Shown here piece after piece: positions 27,309 to 35,917 of a DNA stretch of 64,000 nt (position 1 is the first letter of the stretch; each line of letters starts with the position of its first letter). Below the pieces are notes generated by a model. It worked only from the letters and a program-made list of their open reading frames with translations. It was not told the DNA's origin and did not search any database. Source of the stretch: Chloroflexota bacterium (GTDB lineage: Bacteria; Chloroflexota; FW602-bin22; JACPRP01); the NCBI GenBank assembly GCA_016210495.1, contig JACQUC010000186.1:1-64000 (forward strand). Direction: 5' to 3'. The translations under genes were made by a program, and so were the position numbers.

Positions 27309-28613
27309 GTGACGCTTTTATCATTGCAGCTTTCTCTCATAGCCATTCTAATCATCATCAATGCCTTCTTTGCGGCATCGGAAATAGCCATCGTTTCCGT
27401 GCGCAAGACCCGAATTAGACAACTGGCAGAAGACGGCAGGAACCCCTCCGCGTGGGCGTTGCTTCGACTCAGCGACAATCCAGGCCGCTTCCTTGCGACC
27501 ATTCAGGTCGGCGTCACGTTGGCAGGGTTCTTCGCCTCGGCGGTTGGGGCAGTAAGCGCGGTGGGCCTGCTTCAAGAAGTCTTGAGCGCGATTCCGCTGG
27601 TCGCCGAAGCCAGTGGTCTACTGGCGTTGGCCATTGTGACCATCCTGGTGGCCTTCGCCACACTCATTTTCGGTGAGTTGGTACCCAAGAACTTAGCCGT
27701 CACTTATGCGGAACGCATTGCCATAGCCGTGGCCAGACCAATCGATTGGTTCGCCTCTGCTATGACGCCTGTCGTCCTGCTGCTCACTTTCACCACCAAC
27801 TCCATCCTTCGCCTGCTAGGTAGCACTGAGAAGGCTCAAATACCCGAGGTAACCGAGGATGAGATACGCTCCCTCGTCGATGCTGGCGAGCAAGAAGGAA
27901 TTGTAGAACCCATCGAGCGCAAGATGATCCAGGGGGTCTTCGACTTTGCTGACACTCTCGTTCGGGAGGTTATGGTGCCTAGGGTGGACATCGTTGCCCT
28001 GCCAAAAGATGCAACCCCCGGGGCAGCTCTCGACGTTTTTCTCAGCGCTGGCTACTCCCGAGTGCCCATTTTCGACGGCTCCCTGGACAACATAATCGGG
28101 ATTCTTTTCGCCAAGGACCTGCTGAAGCATTATGGTGGCTTCGTCAGCATCACCACCATCGTCGAGCTTGCACGGCCCGCCTCGTTCGTCCCCGAGACCA
28201 AAAAGGTGAGTGAGCTTTTCTCTGAGCTGCAGCACAGTCGCGTACACATGGCCGTAGTCGTCGACGAATACGGTGGCACGGCAGGCATAGTTACGCTGGA
28301 AGACCTGCTGGAGGAAATCGTTGGTGAGATCCACGACGAGTACGAGACCGTGGAGAAACACCTCGAGATAACCAACCGTGGAGAGGTAATCGCTTCGGGA
28401 AAGACGTCCCTGGATGAGCTCAACGAGGCTCTCAAGCTTCGCCTCGAGGGTCGCGGCGAGTACGAGACCTTGGGTGGCTTGATCTACGCCCACCTTGGTC
28501 GCATCCCCAGTCCGGGCGACACCGTGGTCATAGATGGCCTGTTTGTAACCATCCTTTCCGTATGGGGCCGGCGCATTAGGCAAGTACGCATAGTGAGGGA
28601 AAAAGCTGCATAG
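27309..28613 (+). CDS. CNNM/CorC-type membrane protein with CBS domains
   Basis: The HlyC/CorC family has an N-terminal CNNM/DUF21 membrane domain with four helices (about 1-170; [19 protein letters not shown] and [13 protein letters not shown]). Two CBS domains follow (about 200-320; [32 protein letters not shown]), then a CorC_HlyC domain. At 434 residues it is full length. Relatives move or sense Mg2+/Co2+. The start is GTG 27309. A GC-rich hairpin at about 28623-28662 probably ends the transcript. Confidence 0.9.
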   Translation: MTLLSLQLSLIAILIIINAFFAASEIAIVSVRKTRIRQLAEDGRNPSAWALLRLSDNPGRFLATIQVGVTLAGFFASAVGAVSAVGLLQEVLSAIPLVAEASGLLALAIVTILVAFATLIFGELVPKNLAVTYAERIAIAVARPIDWFASAMTPVVLLLTFTTNSILRLLGSTEKAQIPEVTEDEIRSLVDAGEQEGIVEPIERKMIQGVFDFADTLVREVMVPRVDIVALPKDATPGAALDVFLSAGYSRVPIFDGSLDNIIGILFAKDLLKHYGGFVSITTIVELARPASFVPETKKVSELFSELQHSRVHMAVVVDEYGGTAGIVTLEDLLEEIVGEIHDEYETVEKHLEITNRGEVIASGKTSLDELNEALKLRLEGRGEYETLGGLIYAHLGRIPSPGDTVVIDGLFVTILSVWGRRIRQVRIVREKAA

Positions 28614-28783
28614 GTGTGATATGCCCGCCCACCTCCATCCATTGGGGATTGGAGGCGGCTGGTTCTTCCCTTCTGGCTCTGTGAATTGACGTGGCACGGA
28701 ACTTGCCGGTCATTTACCAGTTAGACTTCTTCAAAGAGTGAGACCTTTGTCACGGTCACAGTTTGAGTTAGGAGGTACAATCA

Positions 28784-29266
28784 ATGGTCGACGTCGGCCA
28801 AAAGGCTCCCGATTTCTCTCTTCCTGCAACTGGCGGTCGCCGCGTACATCTTGGCGACTTCAAGGGAAAGAAGAACGTCGTCCTCTTCTTCTACCCCCAG
28901 GACTTTACGCCTGTCTGAGAAAGGGAACTCCCCAGCTTGGAGCGAGATCTGCCCAAGTTCGAGGAGTTGGATGCCCAGGTTCTGGGCATGAGCGTGGACA
29001 GCGTGCCAGCTCACGAAGCTTTCTGCCAAAAATGCGGCGTTCGATCCTACCCGTTGCTGAGCGATTTCATGCGGGAGATTTCAAAAGCTTACGGCGTATT
29101 GCGCCCCGAAGGCTTTTCGGAGCGCGTGACGTTTGTCATCGACAAGCAAGGGGTAATTCGCTGGAAGCAATTGGTACCCCTTGATGAGCAGCGCGATGAC
29201 GAAGTCATCCTTCAGGCGCTTAGAGAGGTCGAAGGCAAGCCACGCGGCAAGATCTCGATGAGATAG
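28784..29266 (+). CDS. Selenocysteine-containing peroxiredoxin (in-frame TGA = Sec45)
   Basis: A thiol-peroxidase of the AhpC/TSA-Prx fold, 160 residues if TGA 28916-28918 is read as selenocysteine. The N-terminal half (VGQKAPDFSLPATGG, VVLFFYPQDFTPV) stops exactly where the family has its peroxidatic cysteine. The same frame continues ERELPSLERDL... with GMSVDS, YPLLSDF and FVIDKQGVIRWKQ. So the TGA replaces the catalytic cysteine (TPV-U-ERE). ATG 28784 has AGGAGGT 7 nt upstream. A small stem-loop after the TGA (28928-28942) may be the bacterial SECIS. C79-range residues (CQKC) may resolve the selenenic acid. selD is in the same window. Read as a plain stop it would be a pseudogene, which fits the pattern far less well. 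Confidence 0.88.
28916..28942 (+). promoter_or_regulatory. UGA-Sec codon and candidate bacterial SECIS in the peroxiredoxin mRNA
   Basis: TGA 28916-28918 is followed by CTCC (28928-28931), a 7-nt loop CCAGCTT containing a G, and GGAG (28939-28942). The loop begins 13 nt after the UGA, close to the distance needed by SelB. The stem is short, so the fold is only suggestive. Confidence 0.5.
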
Positions 29267-29297
29267 TGCCGCAGGCGGTAGTTAGCGAGACATAGAC

Positions 29298-29325
29298 GTA
29301 GGGGCGTCCTTCCATAGGAGGACGC
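29298..29325. repeat. GTAGGGGC hairpin repeat between the peroxiredoxin and rpoD
   Basis: GTAGGG, then GCGTCCT (29304-29310) paired with AGGACGC (29319-29325). It lies between two convergent genes and is a member of the dispersed hairpin family. It may act as a bidirectional terminator. Confidence 0.55.
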
Positions 29326-29390
29326 AGCGGGGTCGCGTTGTGCTCGGGCATTTCCGCAATCCCGCGTACACCTGCGCCACAGAACGGTTT

Positions 29391-30617
29391 CTATTCCAAA
29401 TACTCTTTCAGCTTGTCCCTGAGTTCCGGGCTTCGCAGCTTGGCGAGAGCCTCTTTCTCGATCTGCCTCACTCTTTCCCGGCTCACGCCAAGCGCTGCCC
29501 CGATCTCCTCAAGGGTATGTGGCCGCCCATCGGCCAGCCCAAAACGTAGCCTTAATACCTCACGTTCGCGGCTTACCAGCTTTTCCAGCGCCCTGTCGAC
29601 CTCGTCGCGCAGAAGGAGTTGCACCGCGACTTCGGCTGGTGGTCGGACCAGCTTGTCGGCAATGAGATCGGCCACCTTTTCCTCTTCCTCGCCAATAGGT
29701 GCCTCTAAGGAGATCGGCTGGCGCGAAGCCCTCACGATTTCTCTAACCCGCTGGGGAGCGATCTGCATCTCAAGGGCAACCTCCTCCGCAGTGGGCTCTC
29801 TGCCCAAAAGCTGCTGTAGTCTTCGTGCCGCATTGTGGTAGGCTCCGATTAGCTCGATCATATGTACCGGCACGCGTATCGTTCTTGACTGATCCGCGAT
29901 TGCCCTGGTAACGGCCTGTCTTATCCACCAATGAGCATAGGTGCTGAATCGGAAGCCCTTGGTGTAGTCATACTTCTCTACAGCTCTGGACAACCCTATG
30001 TTACCCTCCTGAATGAGATCAAGAAGAGGTAAACCACGGCCCATATAGCGCTTCGCCACGCTCACGACCAGCCGCAGGTTGGACTCCATAAGCGCGCGAC
30101 GGGCAGCATCGCCATCACTAATGTTCTTTCCCAACGTCGCTCTTCTTCGGACGCTAAATTCCTGATCTCTGGCCAGGTTCCTCGCGGCCAACTTCCCGCG
30201 CTCGATCCGTTTAGCTAGATCGACCTCCTGTTGCGCCGACAGCAGTGGCCAACGATCTATTTCTCGCAGGTAGAGGGCCAACGCCTCCATCCCCTCCTGC
30301 TCAGCCTCTTCTGCCGCTTCCGCAGCCACCTCTACTTCGGGGGGCGGCGTTTCCTCCTCCGCCTCTATCAGTTCTTCCTCGACGAACTCCTCGACGTCAG
30401 GCTCCTCCTCCCAGACCTCTGGAGTATCCACCGTCTCTTCTGTGTCTGGTAACTTCACGCCTGCCTGCTTTAGTGCATGCTTGACGTCCTGGACTCTGAC
30501 TTGTGGATTCACTGCTCGCACAGCTTCCTCTAGCGTCACATAGCCGCGTTCCTTGGCCCTTGCCACAAACTTGGCCACTTTCTCCTCGATTTTGGCCTCT
30601 CCGCCCGAGCTATTCAC
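29391..30617 (-). CDS. rpoD: Primary sigma factor RpoD/SigA
   Basis: The housekeeping sigma factor (408 residues). An N-terminal region with a long acidic tract (about 60-105) is followed by region 1.2 (ALALYLREIDRWPLLSAQQE), region 2 (NLRLVVSVAKRYMGRGLPLL, DLIQEGNIGL, FSTYAHWWIRQA), region 3, and region 4 (EEIGAALGVSRERVRQIEKE). GTG 30617 is preferred, as AGGAGG lies 9 nt upstream; the TTG at 30656 would bury that site. It agrees with the many TTGACA/TATAAT-like promoters found here. Confidence 0.96.
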   Translation of the reverse strand: MNSSGGEAKIEEKVAKFVARAKERGYVTLEEAVRAVNPQVRVQDVKHALKQAGVKLPDTEETVDTPEVWEEEPDVEEFVEEELIEAEEETPPPEVEVAAEAAEEAEQEGMEALALYLREIDRWPLLSAQQEVDLAKRIERGKLAARNLARDQEFSVRRRATLGKNISDGDAARRALMESNLRLVVSVAKRYMGRGLPLLDLIQEGNIGLSRAVEKYDYTKGFRFSTYAHWWIRQAVTRAIADQSRTIRVPVHMIELIGAYHNAARRLQQLLGREPTAEEVALEMQIAPQRVREIVRASRQPISLEAPIGEEEEKVADLIADKLVRPPAEVAVQLLLRDEVDRALEKLVSREREVLRLRFGLADGRPHTLEEIGAALGVSRERVRQIEKEALAKLRSPELRDKLKEYLE

Positions 30618-30670
30618 TTCTCCATCCCTCCTCAATGTGTCACCTAGACTAGCCAAACACTGATCAAACG

Positions 30671-31366
30671 CTAGGGACCCTGCACGGTGACAACCACCAA
30701 GTCATTCACCACGTTGATCACGCCCGGCACCCACCTAGCCAGCTCGTCGATTACCCAGCGCTGCTCTTGGGTGGCCACGTTGCCGCTCAAGCGCACAACC
30801 CCATGCTTCACGCCGACTTTCAACTCATCGACATCCACCTTGACGTTCAAAAACAGTTGATATCGCACCTCCGCCTCGATCTCCTGGTCACTTCGTGCGA
30901 ACCTCGGTGCCACCAGCAGTTCGTTAATCACATCCACCACCCCCGCGATTGCACTGGCGTCATCGAAGGCGGCTCTTCGCTCCGTATGTGAGTTCACGGT
31001 GCCCCTAAGGTACACCACCCCGTCCACCACCTGAACTTCTATCTTGTCCTCGTCCACCAGGCTGTCAGCAGCCAATCCTGCAACTACATCCGCCATGATA
31101 TCCACTTCGCCTCTAGGATGCAAGGGAGTAATGGTAAGCCCGTCAATAACTCGCTTCACGCCCTTGATCCTGTCTGCCAAAGCTCTGGCAACAGCTTTTT
31201 GGGTTTCATTTGGCACGAACCCGGACAGGTAGGCCGTGCCATTGCGAATCTCAACGTCAATATTCTCCGAATTCAGCCGCACGTCGGCGTACAGGGTATC
31301 TTTGACATCTCTTTCGATTTCTGCATCTGCCTTGCCCGTTTGAATGGCCACAAGTCTTCCACCCAT
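30671..31366 (-). CDS. Protein of three BON domains
   Basis: Three consecutive BON modules of about 65-70 residues (near 15-82, 85-155, 158-228). Each has the alternating pattern ending in a conserved glycine strand (GTAYLSGFVPNE, GVVYLRGTVNSH, GVVRLSGNVATQ). BON domains bind phospholipid or ligands and occur in osmotic-shock proteins such as OsmY. No signal peptide is seen here, so it may be cytoplasmic. It precedes rpoD by 53 nt on the same strand and may share its transcript. Confidence 0.88.
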   Translation of the reverse strand: MGGRLVAIQTGKADAEIERDVKDTLYADVRLNSENIDVEIRNGTAYLSGFVPNETQKAVARALADRIKGVKRVIDGLTITPLHPRGEVDIMADVVAGLAADSLVDEDKIEVQVVDGVVYLRGTVNSHTERRAAFDDASAIAGVVDVINELLVAPRFARSDQEIEAEVRYQLFLNVKVDVDELKVGVKHGVVRLSGNVATQEQRWVIDELARWVPGVINVVNDLVVVTVQGP

Positions 31367-31469
31367 CTACCGTCAGTTCGGAAAAGTGGGCGTGCAAGAT
31401 CGGTGCCACTCACGATAAGTCGGACAATCGGTGCCAAGTCAGCTTGGCTCTTTGGGGTGGTCGTTCTGA

Positions 31470-31543
31470 GGAAACAAGGAAGGCCGAGACACTCCGGTGC
31501 CTCGGCTGAATTGGTGTACCTGTCCTATAGGCAGCTTGTTTCC
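31470..31543. ncRNA. Structured intergenic inverted repeat, possible small RNA or terminator
   Basis: Outer arms GGAAACAAG (31470-31478) and CTTGTTTCC (31535-31543) are perfect. They enclose a second perfect stem, GCCGAG (31483-31488) with CTCGGC (31501-31506). The whole would fold into a branched or long hairpin of about 74 nt within the 294-nt gap between the zinc-ribbon and BON genes. No known RNA family was recognised, and no SRP or 6S signature is present. The rest of the gap shows only a short CGGTGCCA direct repeat. Confidence 0.35.
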
Positions 31544-31660
31544 TGAGCCGCGCGCGGCACTCAGCATCGCCTGTGGTCGCGTCAAACGGTGCGCAGCCTC
31601 AGTCCAGTGCACATGGCCGGCATCTTTGTGGACACGGAATTCATTGTCGAGTTGCTGGAG

Positions 31661-31930
31661 CTAGCGTCCTGTTGCTGCCCAGCTTCGGGCCATGGGCACG
31701 TGCCGTTGTTGCCGTGCGTCTATGACGGGCTCGTTGATCATCACGTCGCCGCTGCGGATCTTCAAGTTGAACCCACAGTCAGGGTTGGTGCATACCCAGG
31801 CCTTGTAGTGCACTGGCGCGGACTGTGTTCCAAAATCGGAAAAAGGCACGAGATCTCCGTCGTTGCACTGGCGACATTTGGGGAAATTAGTTTCCACTGT
31901 CCTCATCTCTCCTTGGTGTATTTGGGCCAT
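31661..31930 (-). CDS. Small zinc-ribbon protein
   Basis: The 89-residue protein has paired cysteines KCRQCNDGD and VCTNPDCGFN that should hold one zinc. A basic, glutamine-rich tail follows. ATG 31930 has a GAGGCGG site; an earlier start at 31978 has none. I do not recognise a functional family. The codon pattern and zinc knuckles support a real gene. It lies between the response regulator and the BON gene, all on the minus strand, but with large gaps. Confidence 0.6.
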   Translation of the reverse strand: MAQIHQGEMRTVETNFPKCRQCNDGDLVPFSDFGTQSAPVHYKAWVCTNPDCGFNLKIRSGDVMINEPVIDARQQRHVPMARSWAATGR

Positions 31931-32154
31931 CGTTCCGCCTCTTCCCTGACAGACCCAGGCCGATCTGCGCGTTGGCAAGCAGAAAAACGAGAAACTTGCC
32001 TAGCCTTCCCCGCCTACAAACCCAACCTACTCTCACATAAGTTCAGGGGGCCCAGCCAGTGCCAAGTGTACCACCGCCTAGATAAACAAATCCATTAAAG
32101 GCGTGGCTAAATAGTTAACAATTAATTAACACCACCACCCGCCAGGCTCGTGGT

Positions 32155-32859
32155 TTAGCCCTCCTCTTTAGCCACAAATCGGTAACCTGCTCGGGGCTCT
32201 GTCATTATGTATGTGGGGTTATCAGGGTCAGGCTCGATCTTCCGCCTAAGCCGCCTGATGAAAACGCGCAAGTAGTCGACTTCTGTCCTATACTCTGGCC
32301 CCCAAACCCTTTGAAGTAGCATGCTGTGCGTCAACAGCTTGTTGGCGTTGGTGACCAACTCTTTCAACAAGCCATACTCAGTCGGAGTTAGCCTAACACT
32401 TTCTCCACGCAGCGATACCAGTTCCCTGTTGAAGTCCACGCACAGATCGCCACTTTGGAATAATGGTGATTCGTTCGTCTTCAAGCGGTCTTCTCCCACT
32501 CGGCGCATCACCGCCCGAATCCTGGCCAGTAGCTCCTCGACACTGAAGGGTTTTGTCAGATAATCGTCTGCACCCATATCCAGGGCTCGGACTTTGTCCT
32601 CATCCTGTCCTCGAGCACTTAAGATGATGATGGGTAGGGACGACCACTCTCGGAGACGGCTACAAATCTCAAGGCCGTCGATATCGGGCATCATTATGTC
32701 AAGAATTATGAGGTCGGGGGCATGTCGCTCTACGGCTTCGAGAGTTTCCCTTCCATCCGCCGCTGTTAGGACGTTGTAGCCGCGCGCCTGAAGGTTAGCA
32801 CGAATGAATGCTACTATGCCTTTCTCGTCGTCGGCCACCAGGACCGAGTGCTTCTTCAC
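32155..32859 (-). CDS. OmpR/KdpE-type response regulator
   Basis: A receiver domain (VADDEKG; acceptor Asp in LIILDIMMPDIDGLE; lysine in DYLTKPFSVEE) joined to an OmpR winged helix (LTPTEYGLLKELVTNANKLL, then YLRVFIRRLRRKIEPDP and RAGYRF). At 234 residues it is complete. It starts 17 nt after the kinase stop and forms an operon with it. Confidence 0.95.
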   Translation of the reverse strand: MKKHSVLVADDEKGIVAFIRANLQARGYNVLTAADGRETLEAVERHAPDLIILDIMMPDIDGLEICSRLREWSSLPIIILSARGQDEDKVRALDMGADDYLTKPFSVEELLARIRAVMRRVGEDRLKTNESPLFQSGDLCVDFNRELVSLRGESVRLTPTEYGLLKELVTNANKLLTHSMLLQRVWGPEYRTEVDYLRVFIRRLRRKIEPDPDNPTYIMTEPRAGYRFVAKEEG

Positions 32860-32875
32860 CTCGAAAACCCTTCAA

Positions 32876-34489
32876 TCATCCTGTATCGTCGGGCCCGGCA
32901 TCCCCGAGTGTCAACGGCAACGTAAAATAGAACGTAGATCCTTTTCCGGGTTCGCTCTCCGCCCAAATCTGCCCTCCGTGAGCTTCCACGAAGCCTCGAC
33001 AGATAGCCAAACCGAGCCCCACCCCCGCGCCGCGCGAATCCTTCTTCGGGCCGGCCTGATAGAACTTGTCGAAAATCCTCGGCAATTCGGATGGGTCGAT
33101 CCCCACCCCCTGGTCGGCCACACTGATCAAGACCTCTTCGTTTCTTTGCTGTGCTCTTATCGCAATCACGCTCCCCGAAGGGGAGTATTTCGCGGCATTC
33201 TCTACCAGGTTCGTGAGCACTTGCTCAACTCGTGAGTGATCCATCGGAACTACCTGGTCAGCTTCCGGCATCTGAACACACAGCTTGTGCCCGGCAAGCT
33301 GCAAGCTCAGCCTTTGCGTAACTACATCCACGGTATCGGAGAGGCTGCCCCAGTCGCGTTCAATCCTTAGCGTTCCCGAGGCTATCGTGGATAGATCCAG
33401 TAGATCCCGCACAAGTCTGTTCAAACGGTCGGCCTCCTGGCCGACAATTCGCAAGAAACCGCGCTGCTGGTCCTCTGTCCACTTGACATCCTCTTGAAGA
33501 AGTGTGCTCACATAGCCTTTGATCGTCGTCAACGGCGTGCGCAGATCGTGCGACACCAGCGAAACAAAATCGTTTCTGAGCTCGGACTGTTTCATCGCCC
33601 TGAACTGATGGCCTTCGACCGAGAACTGCCGGTCTTTCGGCACCGCTTCGGTCACCGGCCGCGCCGATTCACGTACGGTGACGAAAAGAACAGTGAAGTA
33701 ACCAATCGCAAGAACAAGATGGCGAGAATACGTCCACAAAACGCCCTTGCCGACGTCAAATCCCCCTGCCACGTGCAGCGAGCCCAACAACATCAAAAGC
33801 ACGGACATCGACAACGCCAGCGCTTGGCCGTTCTGACGGTGCAGCTCGGCATTCAACACCATTGCGCCATAGGCCAAAGCGGCCATCAGCAGGCTCAACA
33901 CGCTCGGCCCAAGGCCCGCAACTTGGTCTTGCTCGGTGCCTCCAGCAGTGGCATTGACGAGGGCAACTGTCGCCAGTTGGTAGACAAACACCAATCCTGT
34001 CGAAGCCAACAGCCAGAGCGCTAATCGTCCTCTGGATATCTCTCCCAGGGCGTGTGAGGATCGCCGCCGCGTGGTCAGTGGTGCGAGGAACATGACTCCC
34101 GTCATCACCAATGAGTTGCCCCTGGCCAGATAGGCCATCGTGGTTCCCTGCAAAACCGCATCCGCAGTCAGAGCCCTCGGCCAGCCCCACAGCAAGAGGT
34201 CGGCAATAACGCCGGCAGTAAGGGCGGCAGCCGCTGCGGCGAAATAACCGTCGCGACTAGCGCGGAACCGTTCCAGGCATAGATAAGCTAACATGGAGCC
34301 GCACGACGTTATCACTGCGTCGCTAGCGGTGATCAGCCAGTCCTGACCTGTGACCAGTGATTCCTGCCCAAACATCTGCACGGCGACAAGCGCGGTGGTT
34401 ACACCAATGCTGCATCCTACCACCAGCCAGTGGGTCGGGCAGCCAACAGAAGTCCCCAGGTTAGGATTCGCCGCATCGCTCCGCATCAC
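32876..34489 (-). CDS. Membrane sensor histidine kinase
   Basis: The 537-residue kinase has about eight N-terminal hydrophobic segments (25-285) of no familiar sensor type. HisKA follows (FVSLVSHDLRTPLTTIKGYV), then HATPase_c with LTNLVENAAKYSP (N box), DQGVGIDP (G1), FDKFYQ (F) and GAGVGLGLAICRGFVEAHGG (G2). Its partner regulator lies downstream. The many membrane helices suggest sensing within the membrane or of a small hydrophobic ligand. Transcribed from a promoter facing away from fhaA. Confidence 0.93.
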   Translation of the reverse strand: MMRSDAANPNLGTSVGCPTHWLVVGCSIGVTTALVAVQMFGQESLVTGQDWLITASDAVITSCGSMLAYLCLERFRASRDGYFAAAAAALTAGVIADLLLWGWPRALTADAVLQGTTMAYLARGNSLVMTGVMFLAPLTTRRRSSHALGEISRGRLALWLLASTGLVFVYQLATVALVNATAGGTEQDQVAGLGPSVLSLLMAALAYGAMVLNAELHRQNGQALALSMSVLLMLLGSLHVAGGFDVGKGVLWTYSRHLVLAIGYFTVLFVTVRESARPVTEAVPKDRQFSVEGHQFRAMKQSELRNDFVSLVSHDLRTPLTTIKGYVSTLLQEDVKWTEDQQRGFLRIVGQEADRLNRLVRDLLDLSTIASGTLRIERDWGSLSDTVDVVTQRLSLQLAGHKLCVQMPEADQVVPMDHSRVEQVLTNLVENAAKYSPSGSVIAIRAQQRNEEVLISVADQGVGIDPSELPRIFDKFYQAGPKKDSRGAGVGLGLAICRGFVEAHGGQIWAESEPGKGSTFYFTLPLTLGDAGPDDTG

Positions 34490-34536
34490 TTATCCGTCAT
34501 TATGCAACGGTCGCCAGGGCTTCACCGCTTTCCACC

Positions 34537-34565
34537 ATTTTAGACGCCTTAGTTGTCTGTGTCAA
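34537..34565 (-). promoter_or_regulatory. Promoter of the kinase-regulator operon
   Basis: On the minus strand, a perfect TTGACA (34565-34560) and TAAAAT (34542-34537) are 17 nt apart, about 50 nt before the kinase start. It lies back to back with the fhaA promoter, 25 nt away. Confidence 0.7.
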
Positions 34566-34590
34566 TGAAGTAAGCAGCCGGGCGCGTTCG

Positions 34591-34620
34591 TTGACCAGTC
34601 CTCCTACACTACAGTATAAT
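34591..34620 (+). promoter_or_regulatory. Promoter of the fhaA operon
   Basis: TTGACC (34591-34596) and a perfect TATAAT (34615-34620) are 18 nt apart. The leader carries GGGAGG before GTG 34661. Confidence 0.75.
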
Positions 34621-34660
34621 CTGACCTGGGATTCGGGCACGAAAGAAAGGGAGGCCTGCA

Positions 34661-35425
34661 GTGGGAGCTCTGCGCAGGTTGGAAGCCCTTGTCGAAAGCC
34701 TACTAGAGGGGTCTCTTGTACGCCTGCTACGAGGCCATCTGCAACCTGTCGAGATCGCGAAGCGCCTCGAAAGAACAATGGAAACCAGCCAGACCATTGG
34801 CGTTGGGCGGACCTTTGTCCCGAACGAATACTACGTCTTCTTGAGCCCAAAGGACTTCCAACAATTCGAGTCTATCCGCACGACTGTTGAGAAAGAACTG
34901 GCTGATTATCTGTCGGGTGTGGCCAAACAGCAGCATTTCGCCCTTACCACCAAGCCCGTCGTGAAGCTGCAGTCACGGGCCGGGCTTACGGCCCGTGACC
35001 TTCACATCGAGACCCGCCTCGCCGACCATCCGTCCGCCGTCCAGACCAGTATAGGCCATGATGAGGCGCACGAGCCCGGGTACACCCAGCCCCTACGCCT
35101 AGACCCAATCCAACGAGTCGCCAGACAAATCGGCAAGCATCCTGCTCTCGTTCCTACCTCGGGGGAGCTTGCGGGAGTCCGATTCGTGGTCGACAGGCCG
35201 ATCTTGACCCTCGGCCGTGGGCTGGGCAACGATGTCGTTCTCGAGGATGAGCGGGTATCTCGCTACCATGCGGAGGTGCGGGCGATTGGCAGTAGGATTT
35301 GCCTGGCGGACTTGAAAAGCACTAACGGGACGTGGCTAAACGGCCGCCGGATCACAGAGAGCATCCTTGCAACCGGTGACAGGATATCGCTGGGGGGGGT
35401 GGAGTTCCTTTTCGAAGAGGCTTGA
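34661..35425 (+). CDS. fhaA: FhaA-like protein (DUF3662 plus FHA domain)
   Basis: The N-terminal DUF3662 domain (about 1-115; LEGSLVRLLRGHLQPVEIAKRLERTM) and the C-terminal FHA domain (about 170-254; LTLGRGLGNDVVLEDERVSRYHAEV, LKSTNGTWLNG) are those of mycobacterial FhaA. That protein reads phosphothreonine on the cell-wall factor MviN and PknB. The linker is much shorter than in mycobacteria. It heads an operon with a second FHA protein, FtsW/RodA and a PBP, so a role in controlling wall synthesis or division is likely. Confidence 0.88.
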   Translation: MGALRRLEALVESLLEGSLVRLLRGHLQPVEIAKRLERTMETSQTIGVGRTFVPNEYYVFLSPKDFQQFESIRTTVEKELADYLSGVAKQQHFALTTKPVVKLQSRAGLTARDLHIETRLADHPSAVQTSIGHDEAHEPGYTQPLRLDPIQRVARQIGKHPALVPTSGELAGVRFVVDRPILTLGRGLGNDVVLEDERVSRYHAEVRAIGSRICLADLKSTNGTWLNGRRITESILATGDRISLGGVEFLFEEA

Positions 35426-35448
35426 TCTCGTGGGGGAGTTAGGCTCAT

Positions 35449-35883
35449 TTGGCGACTGAGTTTGTGATCCTTGGCTTGCGCATTCTTTTTGTCGTTCTTC
35501 TTTACGCCTTCCTTTTTCAAGTCGTTCTCGTGATTCTCAAGGATTTGCGAACTCGTTCAAGCTCTACAGAGTCGCAACTTGCCGAGTTCGGGCGACTGGT
35601 GGTCTTGGAGTGCGGATTCGAGGGTGTTCTGCGTGACCAGTCTTTCGGGCTCGAGCCGGTCACTTCGATCGGCCGATCTGCCGGCAACACCATCGTCCTG
35701 CCGGATACTGTTGTATCGAGCCAGCACGCCCTTATCGCCGCCCACGATGGGGAATGGGTTATCGAGGACCTGAGAAGCACTAACGGCACTTACGTGAACC
35801 GTCATGCGATTAGTGGGCCGACTCCCTTGAGGCTCGGCGACGTTATCCAGATCGGTCGCACCAGGCTTAAGTTTACGAGATAG
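35449..35883 (+). CDS. FhaB/FipA-like membrane-anchored FHA protein
   Basis: The 144-residue protein has one N-terminal membrane helix (about 5-25), then an FHA domain with SIGRSAGNTIVLPDTVVSSQHA and LRSTNGTYVN. Layout and place match actinobacterial FhaB, which docks division proteins at the membrane. The start is TTG 35449, 23 nt after fhaA. mtnP follows in the same direction. Confidence 0.87.
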   Translation: MATEFVILGLRILFVVLLYAFLFQVVLVILKDLRTRSSSTESQLAEFGRLVVLECGFEGVLRDQSFGLEPVTSIGRSAGNTIVLPDTVVSSQHALIAAHDGEWVIEDLRSTNGTYVNRHAISGPTPLRLGDVIQIGRTRLKFTR

Positions 35884-35917
35884 CCCGGTGGGCAACAAAT
35901 CGACACGAGGAGGCATT

